Assembly: GCA_947378305.1 (NCBI GenBank)
Contig: CANCJJ010000002.1
Span: forward strand, 1-64,000
DNA from: Phenylobacterium aquaticum
GTDB lineage: Bacteria > Pseudomonadota > Alphaproteobacteria > Caulobacterales > Caulobacteraceae
Length of the DNA stretch: 64,000 bases
Direction of reading: 5' to 3'
Notes under the pieces: model-generated
Seen by the model: only the letters and a program-made list of their open reading frames with translations
Database searches by the model: none
What the model was told of the DNA's origin: nothing
Program-made: the position numbers and the translations under genes
In this document: piece after piece, positions 44,531-53,878 of the stretch
Numbering within the stretch: the stretch's first letter is position 1
How the letters are laid out: the number at the start of each line of letters is the position of its first letter

Positions 44531-46082
44531 TCGCGCCTAGCAGGGTCCTTGCGGCCTCGGCATCGGCAAGCAGGTCCTGCCGCCTGGCCTCGCCAAATCC
44601 GTCCAGGGTTCGGTAGGACATGGCCAGCCGGATGTTTCCGCCCAGATGCGCCCGGTTCCGCTCCAGAAAGCCCCAATATAGGCGGTTGAAGGGGCAGGCC
44701 TTGTCGCCGGCCTTGGCCTTGACGTCATAGCGGCAGCCCCCGCAGGCATTGCTCATCCGGTTGATATAGGCCCCCGAGGCCGCATAGGGCTTGGAGCCGA
44801 CAATGCCGCCATCGGCGAAGGTGGCCATGCCCCGGGTATTGGGCATTTCGACCCACTCATAGGCGTCGATGAAGACGCTCAGATACCAGTCATCCACCGC
44901 GTCCGGATGAACCCCCAGGAGCATGGCCAGATTGCCTGTGACCATCAGGCGCTGGATGTGGTGGGCATAGGCGGTGGCCCGGGTGGAGCGGACGGCATCG
45001 GCGACACAGGCCATGTCGGTCTGGCCGGACCAGAAAAATTCCGGCAGTTTGCGGTCCGCGTCCAGCGCATTGATCCGGCCATAGTCCGGCATTTTCAGCC
45101 CGTAAATACCGCGCACGAACTCCCGCCAGCCGAGGATCTGGCGGATAAAGCCCTCCACGGCGTTCAAGGGTGCCCGGCCCTCCCGATAGACAGCTTCCGC
45201 CTTGCGGCAGGTTTCGAGCGGGTCCAGAAGGCCAATATTCAGCGAGGCCGAAATCAGGCCATGCCACATCCAGGGCTCGCCAAGGGCCATGGCGTCCTGC
45301 CAGTCCCCGAAGGCGGGCAGGATGTTGGTGAGGAAGTCATCAAGGGCAGCTTCAGCCTCGTCCACGGTTGTGGGCCAGCCGAAGCCTTCAAGATCGCCGA
45401 AATGGTCCGGGAAGAGGCGCGCGACATCGGCCATGGCCTCTCGCGTTATGGCATTGGGCTCAGTCCTGGCGCGGGCTGGCGGGCGCACGCCCCTGGGGAG
45501 GCCCTTGCGGTTCTCGGCATCAAGGTTCCACTGGCCGCCCGCAGGCTCGGCCCCATCCATGAGAAGGCCCGTCTCGCGGCGCATTTCGCGATAGAAAAAC
45601 TCCATGCGCAATTGGCGGCGATCCTTTGCCCAGCTGGCAAAGCGCGCGGTCGAGCAGATGAACCGCCTGTCCGGTCGAAACTCGACCGGCACCTTGGCGT
45701 CCTCTGAAAAGGCCTTCAGGGCTTGCGCCAGCCTCCATTCGCCGCATTCGGTTATGACGACGCGGGCGCAGGATGTTTCAGACACGGCGCGGGCGAGTTC
45801 TCCGGCGATGGAGTGGGTATTCTGCGGGTCATCAATCCTGACATAGCGAACACAAATCCCCCGGGCGGTCAGCCGGGCGGCGTGGCTGCGCATGGCGGCA
45901 AAGACCAGGGCAATCTTCTGCTTGTGATGGCCAACATAGGTCGCCTCGCCCATCACCTCGGCCATCAGCACAATGTCGTTTTGCAGGTCGAGACCGTCGA
46001 GGGCGGACAGGGCGTCCGATACCTGGTCGCCAAGCACAAGCCGAAGCGTTCCGCCCGCAGGTGCAGGGCCGCGCGCGGTCAT
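44520..46082 (-). CDS. phrB: Prokaryotic (6-4) photolyase, iron-sulfur cryptochrome/photolyase family
   Basis: 520 aa from ATG 46082, fixed by its ATGA overlap with the DUF2256 stop. It has an N-terminal Rossmann-like antenna domain (LRLVLGDQVSDALSALDG) and a helical FAD domain (VEGFIRQILGWREFVRGIYG, HHIQRLMVTGNLAMLLGVHP, DWYLSVFIDAYEWVEMPNTRGMATFADGG). Four cysteines at 359, 447, 450 and 463 have the spacing (88, 3, 13) that I recall for the 4Fe-4S ligands of Agrobacterium PhrB. It should repair (6-4) photoproducts with light. Confidence 0.94.
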   Translation of the reverse strand: MTARGPAPAGGTLRLVLGDQVSDALSALDGLDLQNDIVLMAEVMGEATYVGHHKQKIALVFAAMRSHAARLTARGICVRYVRIDDPQNTHSIAGELARAVSETSCARVVITECGEWRLAQALKAFSEDAKVPVEFRPDRRFICSTARFASWAKDRRQLRMEFFYREMRRETGLLMDGAEPAGGQWNLDAENRKGLPRGVRPPARARTEPNAITREAMADVARLFPDHFGDLEGFGWPTTVDEAEAALDDFLTNILPAFGDWQDAMALGEPWMWHGLISASLNIGLLDPLETCRKAEAVYREGRAPLNAVEGFIRQILGWREFVRGIYGLKMPDYGRINALDADRKLPEFFWSGQTDMACVADAVRSTRATAYAHHIQRLMVTGNLAMLLGVHPDAVDDWYLSVFIDAYEWVEMPNTRGMATFADGGIVGSKPYAASGAYINRMSNACGGCRYDVKAKAGDKACPFNRLYWGFLERNRAHLGGNIRLAMSYRTLDGFGEARRQDLLADAEAARTLLGATRP

Positions 46083-46240
46083 GGTGTTGCCCGCTTCAGG
46101 GCCGATCTCTGGCCCCGGCATCTGTCAGAGCAATAGCGAACCTCGTCCCAGCAGTCGGCCCACTTTTTTCGCCAGGCAAAGGGGCGCTGGCAGGCGGCGC
46201 AGGTCTTGGTCGGAAGGTCGCCCTTCTGTCTCGCCTTCAT
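46079..46240 (-). CDS. DUF2256 zinc-ribbon-like protein
   Basis: 53 aa. MKARQKGDLPTKTCAACQRP is followed by FAWRKKWADCWDEVRYCSDR and a final CRGQRSALKRATP. The CAAC and C-x3-C pairs and the F-x-W-R-K-K-W block are the DUF2256 signature. DUF2256 genes commonly neighbour PhrB-type photolyases. The stop overlaps the photolyase ATG (ATGA), so translation is coupled. A four-cysteine metal site is likely; the role in repair is not established. Confidence 0.9.
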   Translation of the reverse strand: MKARQKGDLPTKTCAACQRPFAWRKKWADCWDEVRYCSDRCRGQRSALKRATP

Positions 46241-46396
46241 CAAAATGCCCGGGGAAAAGGTTCGTCGGAAAGGGGCACAAGACGCCCGTGGGCTCGCCTA
46301 GCAGATATTGGCCAGGCTGTCAGTTGGCCCCTGCCTTGAAGGCCGTCTCGCCGACTGGTAGTTTCGCAGCCAGAGCGTGTGCCGGGATATGGCAAG

Positions 46397-46693
46397 ATGT
46401 CACCCAAGGTTTCCCTTCTGATCCCCGGGGTCACAATCCTGATCGCAAGCCTTGCCTGGCATGTCTTGCGCCCCGGACCGGCACCCCAGCCCGATGTGGC
46501 GGAACACTGGAAACTCGGTGTTTTCTATTTCAATCCAGACGATGCTCGCCTCTTTGTGCCAAAGCGGCAGCCAGGTTTCGGCTGGACCCTGAATCACGCC
46601 AATCCCTGGTCCATCGCCGTCTATGGGCTGCTCTTTCTTGGCGGTTGGCTCGTCACCGCCCTGAACTTCCTGGTCCGTCGACACGCGCTCTAG
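46397..46693 (+). CDS. DUF5808 domain membrane protein
   Basis: 98 aa from ATG 46397; a GTG at 46379 is in frame. Two membrane helices (VSLLIPGVTILIASLAWHVL and SIAVYGLLFLGGWLVTALNFLV) flank HWKLGVFYFNPDDARLFVPKRQPGFGWTLNHANPWS, the DUF5808 signature. Function unknown. Divergent from the DUF2256-photolyase operon. Confidence 0.85.
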   Translation: MSPKVSLLIPGVTILIASLAWHVLRPGPAPQPDVAEHWKLGVFYFNPDDARLFVPKRQPGFGWTLNHANPWSIAVYGLLFLGGWLVTALNFLVRRHAL

Positions 46694-46845
46694 TCGGCCC
46701 ATGGACCCTTCCGGGTCCCCGAAATTCCTCTAGACACACACCAGATAATATGTCGAAATTATGACCTTAAAGACTAATAACGGCCAGGGCTGAGGCTCAG
46801 TTCGATTTTGCGCCACCTTGCCCCTGTTTCTAATGGAGCTCACCT

Positions 46846-47274
46846 ATGAACATGGTTCAAGCTGTAAAGAGCGTGTTGGGTAATTACTTCAATTTCCAAG
46901 GCCGGGCCAGTCGCTCCGAGTTTTGGTGGTTTTCACTCGCAAATTTCATTTTGAACTTAATCATTGTGTTTGTGCATTTTTTTTCACCCATTTCAGGACT
47001 TGTCTTAAATATCATTGTCAGTTTGGGCCTCATTATTCCATCCTTGGCTGTCATCGTCCGTCGATTGCATGACGTGGACAAAAGCGGCTGGAACTATCTT
47101 TGGGCCTTGACCGGTATCGGTCTGATTTTTCCGCTGCTAATCTGGTACACGCGCGCGGGAACGGAAGGCCGCAATCGGTTTGATCCACCCCTGGCGGACG
47201 GCAAGCCCTCCTGGGAGGACGATGCCGATCATGAGGCTGAGGACGAGACCGATGACGAGGACGAGTCGGTCTAG
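46846..47274 (+). CDS. DUF805 family membrane protein
   Basis: 142 aa. The family start YFNFQGRASRSEFWWFSLANFILNLIIV, the central RRLHDVDKSGWNYLWAL and the end LLIWYTRAGTEGRNRFDP are all clear. Three to four membrane helices lie between. The last 30 residues are extremely acidic (DDADHEAEDETDDEDES). The first half is coded by lower-GC DNA than its neighbours. Function unknown. Confidence 0.92.
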   Translation: MNMVQAVKSVLGNYFNFQGRASRSEFWWFSLANFILNLIIVFVHFFSPISGLVLNIIVSLGLIIPSLAVIVRRLHDVDKSGWNYLWALTGIGLIFPLLIWYTRAGTEGRNRFDPPLADGKPSWEDDADHEAEDETDDEDESV

Positions 47275-47381
47275 GCCCAGTTCAAGGCCGGAGGGCGCTA
47301 TTCCCTGATCCCCATATCGAGGTTTGACTTGCGGCGCAGGCTGTCATCTCGCAAGCTTGGTGCCACACTTTGGGGACCACC

Positions 47382-49109
47382 ATGACCTTACGCCCTCTCT
47401 TGGCCGCCCTATTGGCCCTGTCCGCAACATGCCTCTCCGGCCCAAGTCTGGCCGCAAGCTTTCGAGTGAGCTTTCCCGCCTCGGCCAGTGCGACGGCGCT
47501 GGATGGCCGGGTGATATTGCTGGTCAGCCGCGACCTCGTCCGGGAGCCAAAGAGCCATGTGGTCCCCAATGCGCCCCTGGATGCGCCCTTCATGTTCGGG
47601 TCAAATGTCGACGGCCTGGCTCCCGGGGCGGGGGCCCGGATCGATGATGCGGCCTTTGGCTGGCCTGAGCGCAAGCTGTCGAACCTTCCCGAAGGGGATT
47701 ATCTCGTCCAGGCCGTGTTGAACCGGTATGAGACCTATCATCTGGCCGATGGCCGCACCCTGAAACTCGCGCCAGACAAGGGTGAAGGCCAGCACTGGCA
47801 GTCCAAGCCCGGCAATCTCTATTCCCGGCCCCTGCGCATTCATATTGACCCGGCCAAGACGGTCGAGATCGCCCTGACCCTGGATCAGGTCATCCCGCCA
47901 ATCGCGCGCAAGGCGGACACTGAATTCGTCCGCCATATCCAGATGCGCAGCCCGTCCCTGTCAAAGTTCTGGGGCCGTGATGTCTTTATCGGGGCCCATG
48001 TCCTGGTGCCCGCAGGCTTTGATCGCCATCCCGCTGCCCGCTATCCCCTCATGGTGTTTCATGGCCATTTTCCGGATGACATTTCCGGCTTTAGGACCAC
48101 GCCGCCCGATCCAGACTTAAAGCCGGTCTATTCGCCCCGCTTCAAGCTTGAGGGCTATAACCGGATCGAGCAGCAGGAGGCCTACAACTTCTATCAGAAG
48201 TGGGTATCGGCGGACTTCCCCCGCTTCCTGGTCATAGAGATCGAACACCCGACCCCCTATTTCGACGACAGCTATGCGGTCAATTCGGCCAATCTTGGCC
48301 CCTATGGCGACGCCATCAACAAGGAGCTGATCCCGGAAATCGAGCGCCGCTTCCGGGGTCTGGGTCAGGGCTGGGCGCGGTTTACCTATGGCGGTTCCAC
48401 CGGCGGCTGGGAGGCCCTGGCCACCCAGGTCCTCTACCCGGACATGTATAACGGGGCCTTTGCGGCTTGCCCGGACCCCATCGATTTCAGGGCCTATACC
48501 CTGATCAACCTCTATGACGACGACAATGCCTACAAGCTCCAGGGCGAGGCCTCCAGCGTCGAGCGGCCCGGCTTCCGCAACTATCTGGGCGAGGTGACCG
48601 GAACCCAGCGCGACATGAACTATGCGGAGCTGGTCCAGGGTGACCGGGGCCGGTCCGGGGAACAATATGACATCTGGCAGGCGGTCTTTGGGCCGGTCGG
48701 CGATGACGGCTATCCTCGTCCGATCTTCGACAAGGTGACGGGCAAGATCGACCATCAGGTCGCCACCTACTGGCGCGATCACTATGACCTGTCCTGGATC
48801 CTGCAGAGGGACTGGGCAAGCCTGGCCCCGAAACTGCGGGGCAAGATCCACCTCTATGTTGGCAATGGGGATAATTACTATCTGACCAACAGCGTCTATT
48901 TCGCCCAGGAACGGCTGGAATCCCTGAAGCCCGGCTATGAGGGCGAGGTGGCCTATGGCGACCGGGCGGAACATTGCTGGAACGGGGACCCGACCCAGCC
49001 CAATGCCTATTCACGCCTGCACTATAATACCCAGTACCTGCCCAAGATTCTTGAACAGATCCGCAAGACGGCCCCGGCCGGGGCGGACCTGACCAGCTGG
49101 CGGTATTAG
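47382..49109 (+). CDS. Exported esterase, alpha/beta-hydrolase (esterase D-like)
   Basis: 575 aa. A signal peptide (LAALLALSATCLSGPSLAAS) precedes a beta-rich N-terminal domain of about 180 residues (RVSFPASASATALDGRVILLVSRD). The hydrolase part has ADVFIGAHVLVPAGFD-like entry, YPLMVFHGH, the nucleophile elbow FTYGGSTGGWEALA (Ser about 339) and a C-terminal YGDRAEHCW with the likely catalytic His. It should hydrolyse an ester in the periplasm or outside; substrate unknown. It faces a DUF535 gene; a weak GC hairpin at 49128-49149 lies between. Confidence 0.85.
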   Translation: MTLRPLLAALLALSATCLSGPSLAASFRVSFPASASATALDGRVILLVSRDLVREPKSHVVPNAPLDAPFMFGSNVDGLAPGAGARIDDAAFGWPERKLSNLPEGDYLVQAVLNRYETYHLADGRTLKLAPDKGEGQHWQSKPGNLYSRPLRIHIDPAKTVEIALTLDQVIPPIARKADTEFVRHIQMRSPSLSKFWGRDVFIGAHVLVPAGFDRHPAARYPLMVFHGHFPDDISGFRTTPPDPDLKPVYSPRFKLEGYNRIEQQEAYNFYQKWVSADFPRFLVIEIEHPTPYFDDSYAVNSANLGPYGDAINKELIPEIERRFRGLGQGWARFTYGGSTGGWEALATQVLYPDMYNGAFAACPDPIDFRAYTLINLYDDDNAYKLQGEASSVERPGFRNYLGEVTGTQRDMNYAELVQGDRGRSGEQYDIWQAVFGPVGDDGYPRPIFDKVTGKIDHQVATYWRDHYDLSWILQRDWASLAPKLRGKIHLYVGNGDNYYLTNSVYFAQERLESLKPGYEGEVAYGDRAEHCWNGDPTQPNAYSRLHYNTQYLPKILEQIRKTAPAGADLTSWRY

Positions 49110-49163
49110 GACGACCTGGAGGTGGTGGGCGGGGCACGCTGGCCCTGCCTGCTAGCCCGTTCG

Positions 49164-50354
49164 TCAGGCGGCGATATGTTCCACGACCCAGGGCCCCTGA
49201 AGGCCGCCTTCGACCTCCATGTTCAGGTCCGTCTGGCGTCCGCTGTAGAGGGTTTGCTGGGACCGGGCGCGCCAGTTGACCTGATCGGCTCCGAACAGGC
49301 GGGCATGGAAACCCACATCTTCTGAAATCCTGGCCAGGTGATCCTGGCGCTTGAGCCAGGCCTTTCGCTTCTTGCCGGGAACGCTTGCGGGGTCCCGCTC
49401 CGCCGCGCGGAGGGGAAACTGAAAGCCCCCTGTGGCCAGGCGACCCATGGCGAATTCCTGCCAGAAGGCGTCATAGTCCGTGAAAATCTTTCGCCGCCAG
49501 ATCGCCTTGCTCTGGGAGACATGGTTCTCCAGGGCGGTTGCGGTCAGGGCCTCTGCATCAATGCTGCGGGCCATGGCGAAAATGGCCTCCATGACCGCGC
49601 GCTTCGGGCGAAGCCCGTCGAGGTCGCGGGTGATGCGGACAATGTCGTCCTTGTGCTCGGGCTTGGCGCTTTGCAAGCCACAGATCACGACGTGGGGCTT
49701 ATCGTTCGGACCGAGACGCAGATTGATCGCCATGCGCACCACAGCCGCCTTCATGCCCGGGTCAATGAAGAGCAGGGTCAGTTCGCCCTGATGCTGGGAC
49801 AGGATCTCCCGGCTGAGCGTAATGGTGTAGGTCGTTCCCGACCGTGATCCCCTGAGCTCGGCGACGGGAAACCGGTAGCCGGAGATGAGCTTGGCCTGCA
49901 CGTCCTGGGAAGCGATCCGGGCCAGGGTGCGATAGTGCTCAATGAGCCAGTCGACCCTTTCCGCCCGCGAGAGGCCCTTGCGGCCAAAGGGGCGGTGAAT
50001 CTTGTCCGCCATGACACTGCGCACATAGTCCGGCGCGGACTTCAGGGCGGGATGCGACTGCATGAATTCCAGCCAGCGAAAACTGGCCATCGGGTCCAGA
50101 GCGCATCGCAGGGCAAATTTCAGGCCGCGGCCCGGACCCCGGGCATTTCTGTCAATGAGGCGCGCGAAGGTCAGGCTCGTTGCCACGCGCCCAGCCCGCC
50201 GGTCTTCTCCACCCGACATCAAGACCGGAAGCAGACCCTCAGGCTCGTCAAGGAAATCAACCAAATCACGGCTCCACACCGCTAGCGAAGCAGATCGGAC
50301 GGACACCCCAGCGGCCGCCTCGCGACTATGACCCTTCTTGGCCACATATGGCAT
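49164..50354 (-). CDS. VirK/YbjX family (DUF535) protein
   Basis: 396 aa. The DUF535 core runs from about 75 to the end: MASFRWLEFMQSHPALKSAP, LSREILSQHQGELTLLFIDPGMKAAVVRMAINLRL, VVICGLQSAKPEHKDDIVRITRDLDGLRPKRAVMEA, and SKAIWRRKIFTDYDAFWQEF. The family includes YbjX and VirK, linked to stress and peptide resistance in enterobacteria; the biochemical function is unknown. No signal peptide. Confidence 0.9.
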   Translation of the reverse strand: MPYVAKKGHSREAAAGVSVRSASLAVWSRDLVDFLDEPEGLLPVLMSGGEDRRAGRVATSLTFARLIDRNARGPGRGLKFALRCALDPMASFRWLEFMQSHPALKSAPDYVRSVMADKIHRPFGRKGLSRAERVDWLIEHYRTLARIASQDVQAKLISGYRFPVAELRGSRSGTTYTITLSREILSQHQGELTLLFIDPGMKAAVVRMAINLRLGPNDKPHVVICGLQSAKPEHKDDIVRITRDLDGLRPKRAVMEAIFAMARSIDAEALTATALENHVSQSKAIWRRKIFTDYDAFWQEFAMGRLATGGFQFPLRAAERDPASVPGKKRKAWLKRQDHLARISEDVGFHARLFGADQVNWRARSQQTLYSGRQTDLNMEVEGGLQGPWVVEHIAA

Positions 50355-50676
50355 GAATTCGCAAGCTGTATGAGGTGCAGTCGGGGGGCTATCAAACCCC
50401 GTTGTCTGTCTAGACCTATGGCTGTTGTCGTCACCTTGAATTCCTTGTCACTGTTTCCAAGTGACAACAATTATAAATATGTGATTAATATTTAAAATGA
50501 GTTTTTGGACTTATTTATACCATTAGACTATTAAATAAAAATCTTTATTTACAGTAACAATTTCAATTGGAAACCGAATTATTGATTTAGATTGTAATCT
50601 TGCCTTTGAGTGAAATTTACATAGAAACGATCCGGAAAATTGGAAAATCCAGTTAGATTAAGAGATCATTCGTAAA
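50355..50676. other. AT-rich intergenic island
   Basis: From about 50440 to 50670 the sequence is strongly AT-rich, in sharp contrast to the GC-rich window, with runs such as AATATTTAAAAT and AATAAAAATC. It contains one perfect inverted repeat (listed separately) and no coding frame. Probably the promoter region of the methyltransferase gene and a likely site for AT-binding nucleoid proteins. Confidence 0.7.
50445..50467. promoter_or_regulatory. Perfect inverted repeat, operator-like
   Basis: TTGTCACT and AGTGACAA are separated by seven bases at the left edge of the AT-rich island. It could be an operator or a weak terminator; no T-run follows on either strand. Confidence 0.4.
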
Positions 50677-51339
50677 ATGACTGTCGATACAAATGCTCAG
50701 GAAACCGATTATCAATTCACCAACAGTTGGTTTGTCGGAAATATTCCGGTCTGGCAGCAAATTCTTGACCGCAATAAGCCGAAGAAAATCCTGGAAATCG
50801 GGTCCTTCGAAGGACGTTCGACGTGCTTTCTGATCGAGGTCTGCACCAAGAACAGTGACGAGAGCATAGACGTCACCTGCATTGATACCTGGCAGGGGGG
50901 TATTGAGCACCAGAAGGGCGGGGGTGCTGAGGCCTCCATGTCGGACGTCGAACAGCGGTTCGATCACAATATTGCCCTGGTCCAATCCAGGGTTGCGCAC
51001 AGGGCCAAGGTTCGGAAGCTCAAGAAACTGTCCTATGAGGGCCTGTCCGAGCTCATGGCCAACGGGGGCGTGGGGACCTTTGATTTTGTTTATATCGACG
51101 GATCCCATCAGGCTCCGGACGTCCTGACCGATGCCGTCATGTCCTTCTACCTTTTGAAGCCCCAGGGGATCATGATCTTCGATGACTATCTGTGGTCCAT
51201 GGATCGGCCTGGATTTCAGGATGTGCTGAAAATGCCAAAGCCTGCGATTGATGCCTTTATGAATATCTTTCAGCGGAAAATGGTCGTCTTCAGCGGGGCC
51301 CCCATTGGCCAGCTCTATTGCCGCAAGATTTCTGATTGA
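50677..51339 (+). CDS. Class I SAM-dependent methyltransferase (Methyltransf_24-like)
   Basis: 220 aa. PKKILEIGSFEGRSTCFLIE is the SAM-binding loop, VTCIDTW the acidic strand-2 end, and FDFVYIDGSHQAPDVLTDAVMSFYLLKPQGIMIFDDYLW the part typical of Methyltransf_24 and cephalosporin-hydroxylase-like enzymes, with the D-G-S-H metal-type motif. Such enzymes often modify sugars or surface molecules; substrate unknown. It lies 133 bases upstream of the TonB receptor gene on the same strand. Confidence 0.85.
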   Translation: MTVDTNAQETDYQFTNSWFVGNIPVWQQILDRNKPKKILEIGSFEGRSTCFLIEVCTKNSDESIDVTCIDTWQGGIEHQKGGGAEASMSDVEQRFDHNIALVQSRVAHRAKVRKLKKLSYEGLSELMANGGVGTFDFVYIDGSHQAPDVLTDAVMSFYLLKPQGIMIFDDYLWSMDRPGFQDVLKMPKPAIDAFMNIFQRKMVVFSGAPIGQLYCRKISD

Positions 51340-51381
51340 CCGCAGAGGCCGGTCGCCATTTCCCGGAAATTCCCAAGTTAC

Positions 51382-51411
51382 TTGACGACAAGTCCAAGAA
51401 GGGCCTAGTTT
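51382..51411 (+). promoter_or_regulatory. Candidate promoter of the TonB receptor gene
   Basis: TTGACG at 51382-51387 and TAGTTT at 51406-51411 are 18 bases apart, a reasonable housekeeping -35/-10 pair. ACTTG and CAAGT at 51380-51393 form a small inverted repeat over the -35, a possible operator. Confidence 0.42.
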
Positions 51412-51472
51412 TTCCCCGTAAATCAGAACGAGCAACCGGACATTGAATTCGGGGCTTTGGGGAGAAGATAAA

Positions 51473-53800
51473 ATGAAGACCATGTTGCTGGCATCAGCCG
51501 CTTCGATTCTGCTTGCGTCACCCATGGTGGCCTCAGCCCAATCCCAAGATGACTACCGGGTCTCTGAAGTCGTTGTTACGGCCCAGAAGCGCGCAGAAAA
51601 CGTCCAGGACGTTCCCGTCTCCGTCACAGCCTTTAGCGGGGCCACCCTGAAGGCCGCTGGCGTGCAGGACATCCGTGACCTGCGCCGGATCACACCCAAC
51701 CTGATGATTGCCACCTCGGCCCAGACGGCAAATACCCGGATCCAGATCCGGGGCGTGGGGACGGGCGGAAACTCAGCCGTCGAGCCCAGCGTCGCCTCCT
51801 TTGTTGATGGTGTCTATGTCCCGCGTATCGGGTCCCTCCTGGCCGGCTTGAACGACATTTCGTCTGTGGAGGTCCTGCGCGGCCCCCAGGGCACCCTGTT
51901 TGGCCGGAATGCGTCCATGGGGGCCTTGCTCCTGTCGACGACCGAACCCAAGCAGACCCTGTCGGCTGAGGTCCAGGGCAGTGTCGGCAATTATGGTCGC
52001 TCACGTGCCTCTGCCATCGTCAACATCCCCCTCGCAGAGAATCTTGCGACCCGGTTTTCTGTCCTGGCCTACAAGGGCGAGGGCTTTGACAAGAATGATC
52101 TGACCGGCGAGCGGATTGGTCGCAATGACGGCGCCTCTTTCCGGGGTGCGGTCAAGTGGTCCATCAATGACAACCTGACCTGGCTGCTGCGGGGCGATTA
52201 CACAAACCTCAGCGGTGACGGCTATAACACCATGACGGTCGTGGCCAATACGGTGACGCCGACCGCTGCCGCCAACTGGAGGACCCGGGTCGATCCCGAC
52301 GGCACAGGCCCCCTGGTCGGCGTGACCCCCTATCTCGACAAGACCTACACCCGGCACGTCATGCAAAATACCAAGGGTGACCTGAAGGACTTCCAGTCGG
52401 GCCTGTCCAGCAACCTGACCTGGGACATGGCAAATGGCTACCAGCTGAAGCTCATCAGCGGCTATCGGAATTGGTCAGACTCCCAGTTGCAGGAAACCCC
52501 CGGCAACATGGTGTTGCGCCTCTATAACCGGCGCGGCCTGTACGACAGCAATAATCACTCCGAAGAGTTGCAGCTTCTCTCGCCCGAAACCCTGCTCGAT
52601 GGGCGGCTCAGCTATGTGGCCGGGCTGTATTATTTCAATGAAGACTATCACATTGGCCAGGTCATTGACCTCGTGCCAGAATATTGCAGCATCTTCATCA
52701 AGAACACCTCGACGGCGGCCAGGGTCGCCACCTGCACGGCCGGTCCCCAGATGAATGCGGGTCTGCTGAATTTCAACCAGACAACAAAGTCCAATGCCGC
52801 CTATGCCCAGGGCACCTTCAAGGTGACGGACAAGATCGCCCTGACGGCAGGCATCCGGTCGTCGCAGGACGACAAGACCGGTAGCCTGGTCTCGATCCAG
52901 AACAATACGATCTATAGCCAGGCCCCGGAAAACACGGCCCTGAAGCACAAGGCGGACAAGGTCACCTACCGGGTGAATGCGACCTATAAGCCCAATAGCG
53001 ATGTCATGGTCTTTGCCAGCTATGCCACGGGCTTCAAGTCGGGCGGGTTTGACTCCTCGCCACCCACCACGGCCGCCGTGGGGTCTGCCAACCGGACCTT
53101 CTTCCCGGAGACCACGGAAAATACCGAAGTCGGGATCAAGTCTGACCTGTTTGACGGCCGTCTGACTGCCAATGCCACCCTCTACCGGACCATTATTACC
53201 GACCTGCAGTTCCGGAGTTTTGATGGCGTTCAGTTTAAGACCCGCAATAATGGTCAGGTCAGAATGCAGGGCCTGGAACTCGATACCGTTGCCCGGCCCA
53301 TCCGGCCCCTGACGCTGACCTTCTCGGCGGCCTTCCTGGACTCCCGCTATCTGGATTTCCGGGGTGCGCCGCCCCTCCCAGCCTTTACGGCTCCCCAGGA
53401 CCTGACCGGCAAGCGGCCGCCCTATACGCCTAAATGGCAGGGGGCGACGTCGGCCCAATATACCGGCAGCCTGCCCGGTGACCTGACCTGGGTCATCCGG
53501 GGTGACCTGAACTTTGTCACCCGCCAGCTCCTGGCCTCGGCGGGGGACAACAACCCCGACGCCATGCAGAAGGGTTATGAGCTTCTGAGCGGGAAACTTG
53601 CCATCCGGGGTCCCGATGAAAAATGGGAAGTCGCTCTGGTCGGCCAGAATCTGACCAAGACCAGCTTCTGCACCGGCATTTTTGCCCAGCCCAGCAATGC
53701 CGCCCTCGGCCTGAACAATTCCGTCACTGGCGGAACGGTCCTGCGCTGCACCCTGAACGAACCCCGCCAGGTCGGGCTGGAGTTCAATCGCAAGTTCTGA
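51473..53800 (+). CDS. TonB-dependent outer-membrane receptor
   Basis: 775 aa from ATG 51473, GGGGAG upstream. A signal peptide ends near VASAQS. The TonB box region is VSEVVVTAQKR, the plug covers about 35-160 (VPVSVTAFSGATLKAAGVQDIRDLRRITPNL, IRGVGTGGNSAVEPSVASFVDGVYVPR, VEVLRGPQGTLFGRN), and the rest is a 22-strand-type barrel ending EPRQVGLEFNRKF with terminal Phe. The plug resembles alphaproteobacterial receptors for iron complexes or plant/organic substrates. Two extracellular-loop cysteine pairs may occur (EYCSI, ATCTAG). It faces an arylsulfatase gene across a shared hairpin; substrate unknown. Confidence 0.95.
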   Translation: MKTMLLASAASILLASPMVASAQSQDDYRVSEVVVTAQKRAENVQDVPVSVTAFSGATLKAAGVQDIRDLRRITPNLMIATSAQTANTRIQIRGVGTGGNSAVEPSVASFVDGVYVPRIGSLLAGLNDISSVEVLRGPQGTLFGRNASMGALLLSTTEPKQTLSAEVQGSVGNYGRSRASAIVNIPLAENLATRFSVLAYKGEGFDKNDLTGERIGRNDGASFRGAVKWSINDNLTWLLRGDYTNLSGDGYNTMTVVANTVTPTAAANWRTRVDPDGTGPLVGVTPYLDKTYTRHVMQNTKGDLKDFQSGLSSNLTWDMANGYQLKLISGYRNWSDSQLQETPGNMVLRLYNRRGLYDSNNHSEELQLLSPETLLDGRLSYVAGLYYFNEDYHIGQVIDLVPEYCSIFIKNTSTAARVATCTAGPQMNAGLLNFNQTTKSNAAYAQGTFKVTDKIALTAGIRSSQDDKTGSLVSIQNNTIYSQAPENTALKHKADKVTYRVNATYKPNSDVMVFASYATGFKSGGFDSSPPTTAAVGSANRTFFPETTENTEVGIKSDLFDGRLTANATLYRTIITDLQFRSFDGVQFKTRNNGQVRMQGLELDTVARPIRPLTLTFSAAFLDSRYLDFRGAPPLPAFTAPQDLTGKRPPYTPKWQGATSAQYTGSLPGDLTWVIRGDLNFVTRQLLASAGDNNPDAMQKGYELLSGKLAIRGPDEKWEVALVGQNLTKTSFCTGIFAQPSNAALGLNNSVTGGTVLRCTLNEPRQVGLEFNRKF

Positions 53801-53836
53801 GGCTAAGGTCCTGCCGCGCAGGATCTGAAATCATCC

Positions 53837-53877
53837 AGAGCCCGGAGACAGGTCACTCTGTCGCCGGGCTCTTTGTT
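53837..53877 (+). terminator. Terminator of the TonB receptor gene
   Basis: AGAGCCCGG and CCGGGCTCT form a perfect nine-pair stem, with a further five-pair inner stem (GACAG/CTGTC), followed by TTTGTTGT. It also lies immediately downstream of the convergent sulfatase gene and may block read-through both ways. Confidence 0.88.
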
Positions 53878-53878
53878 G

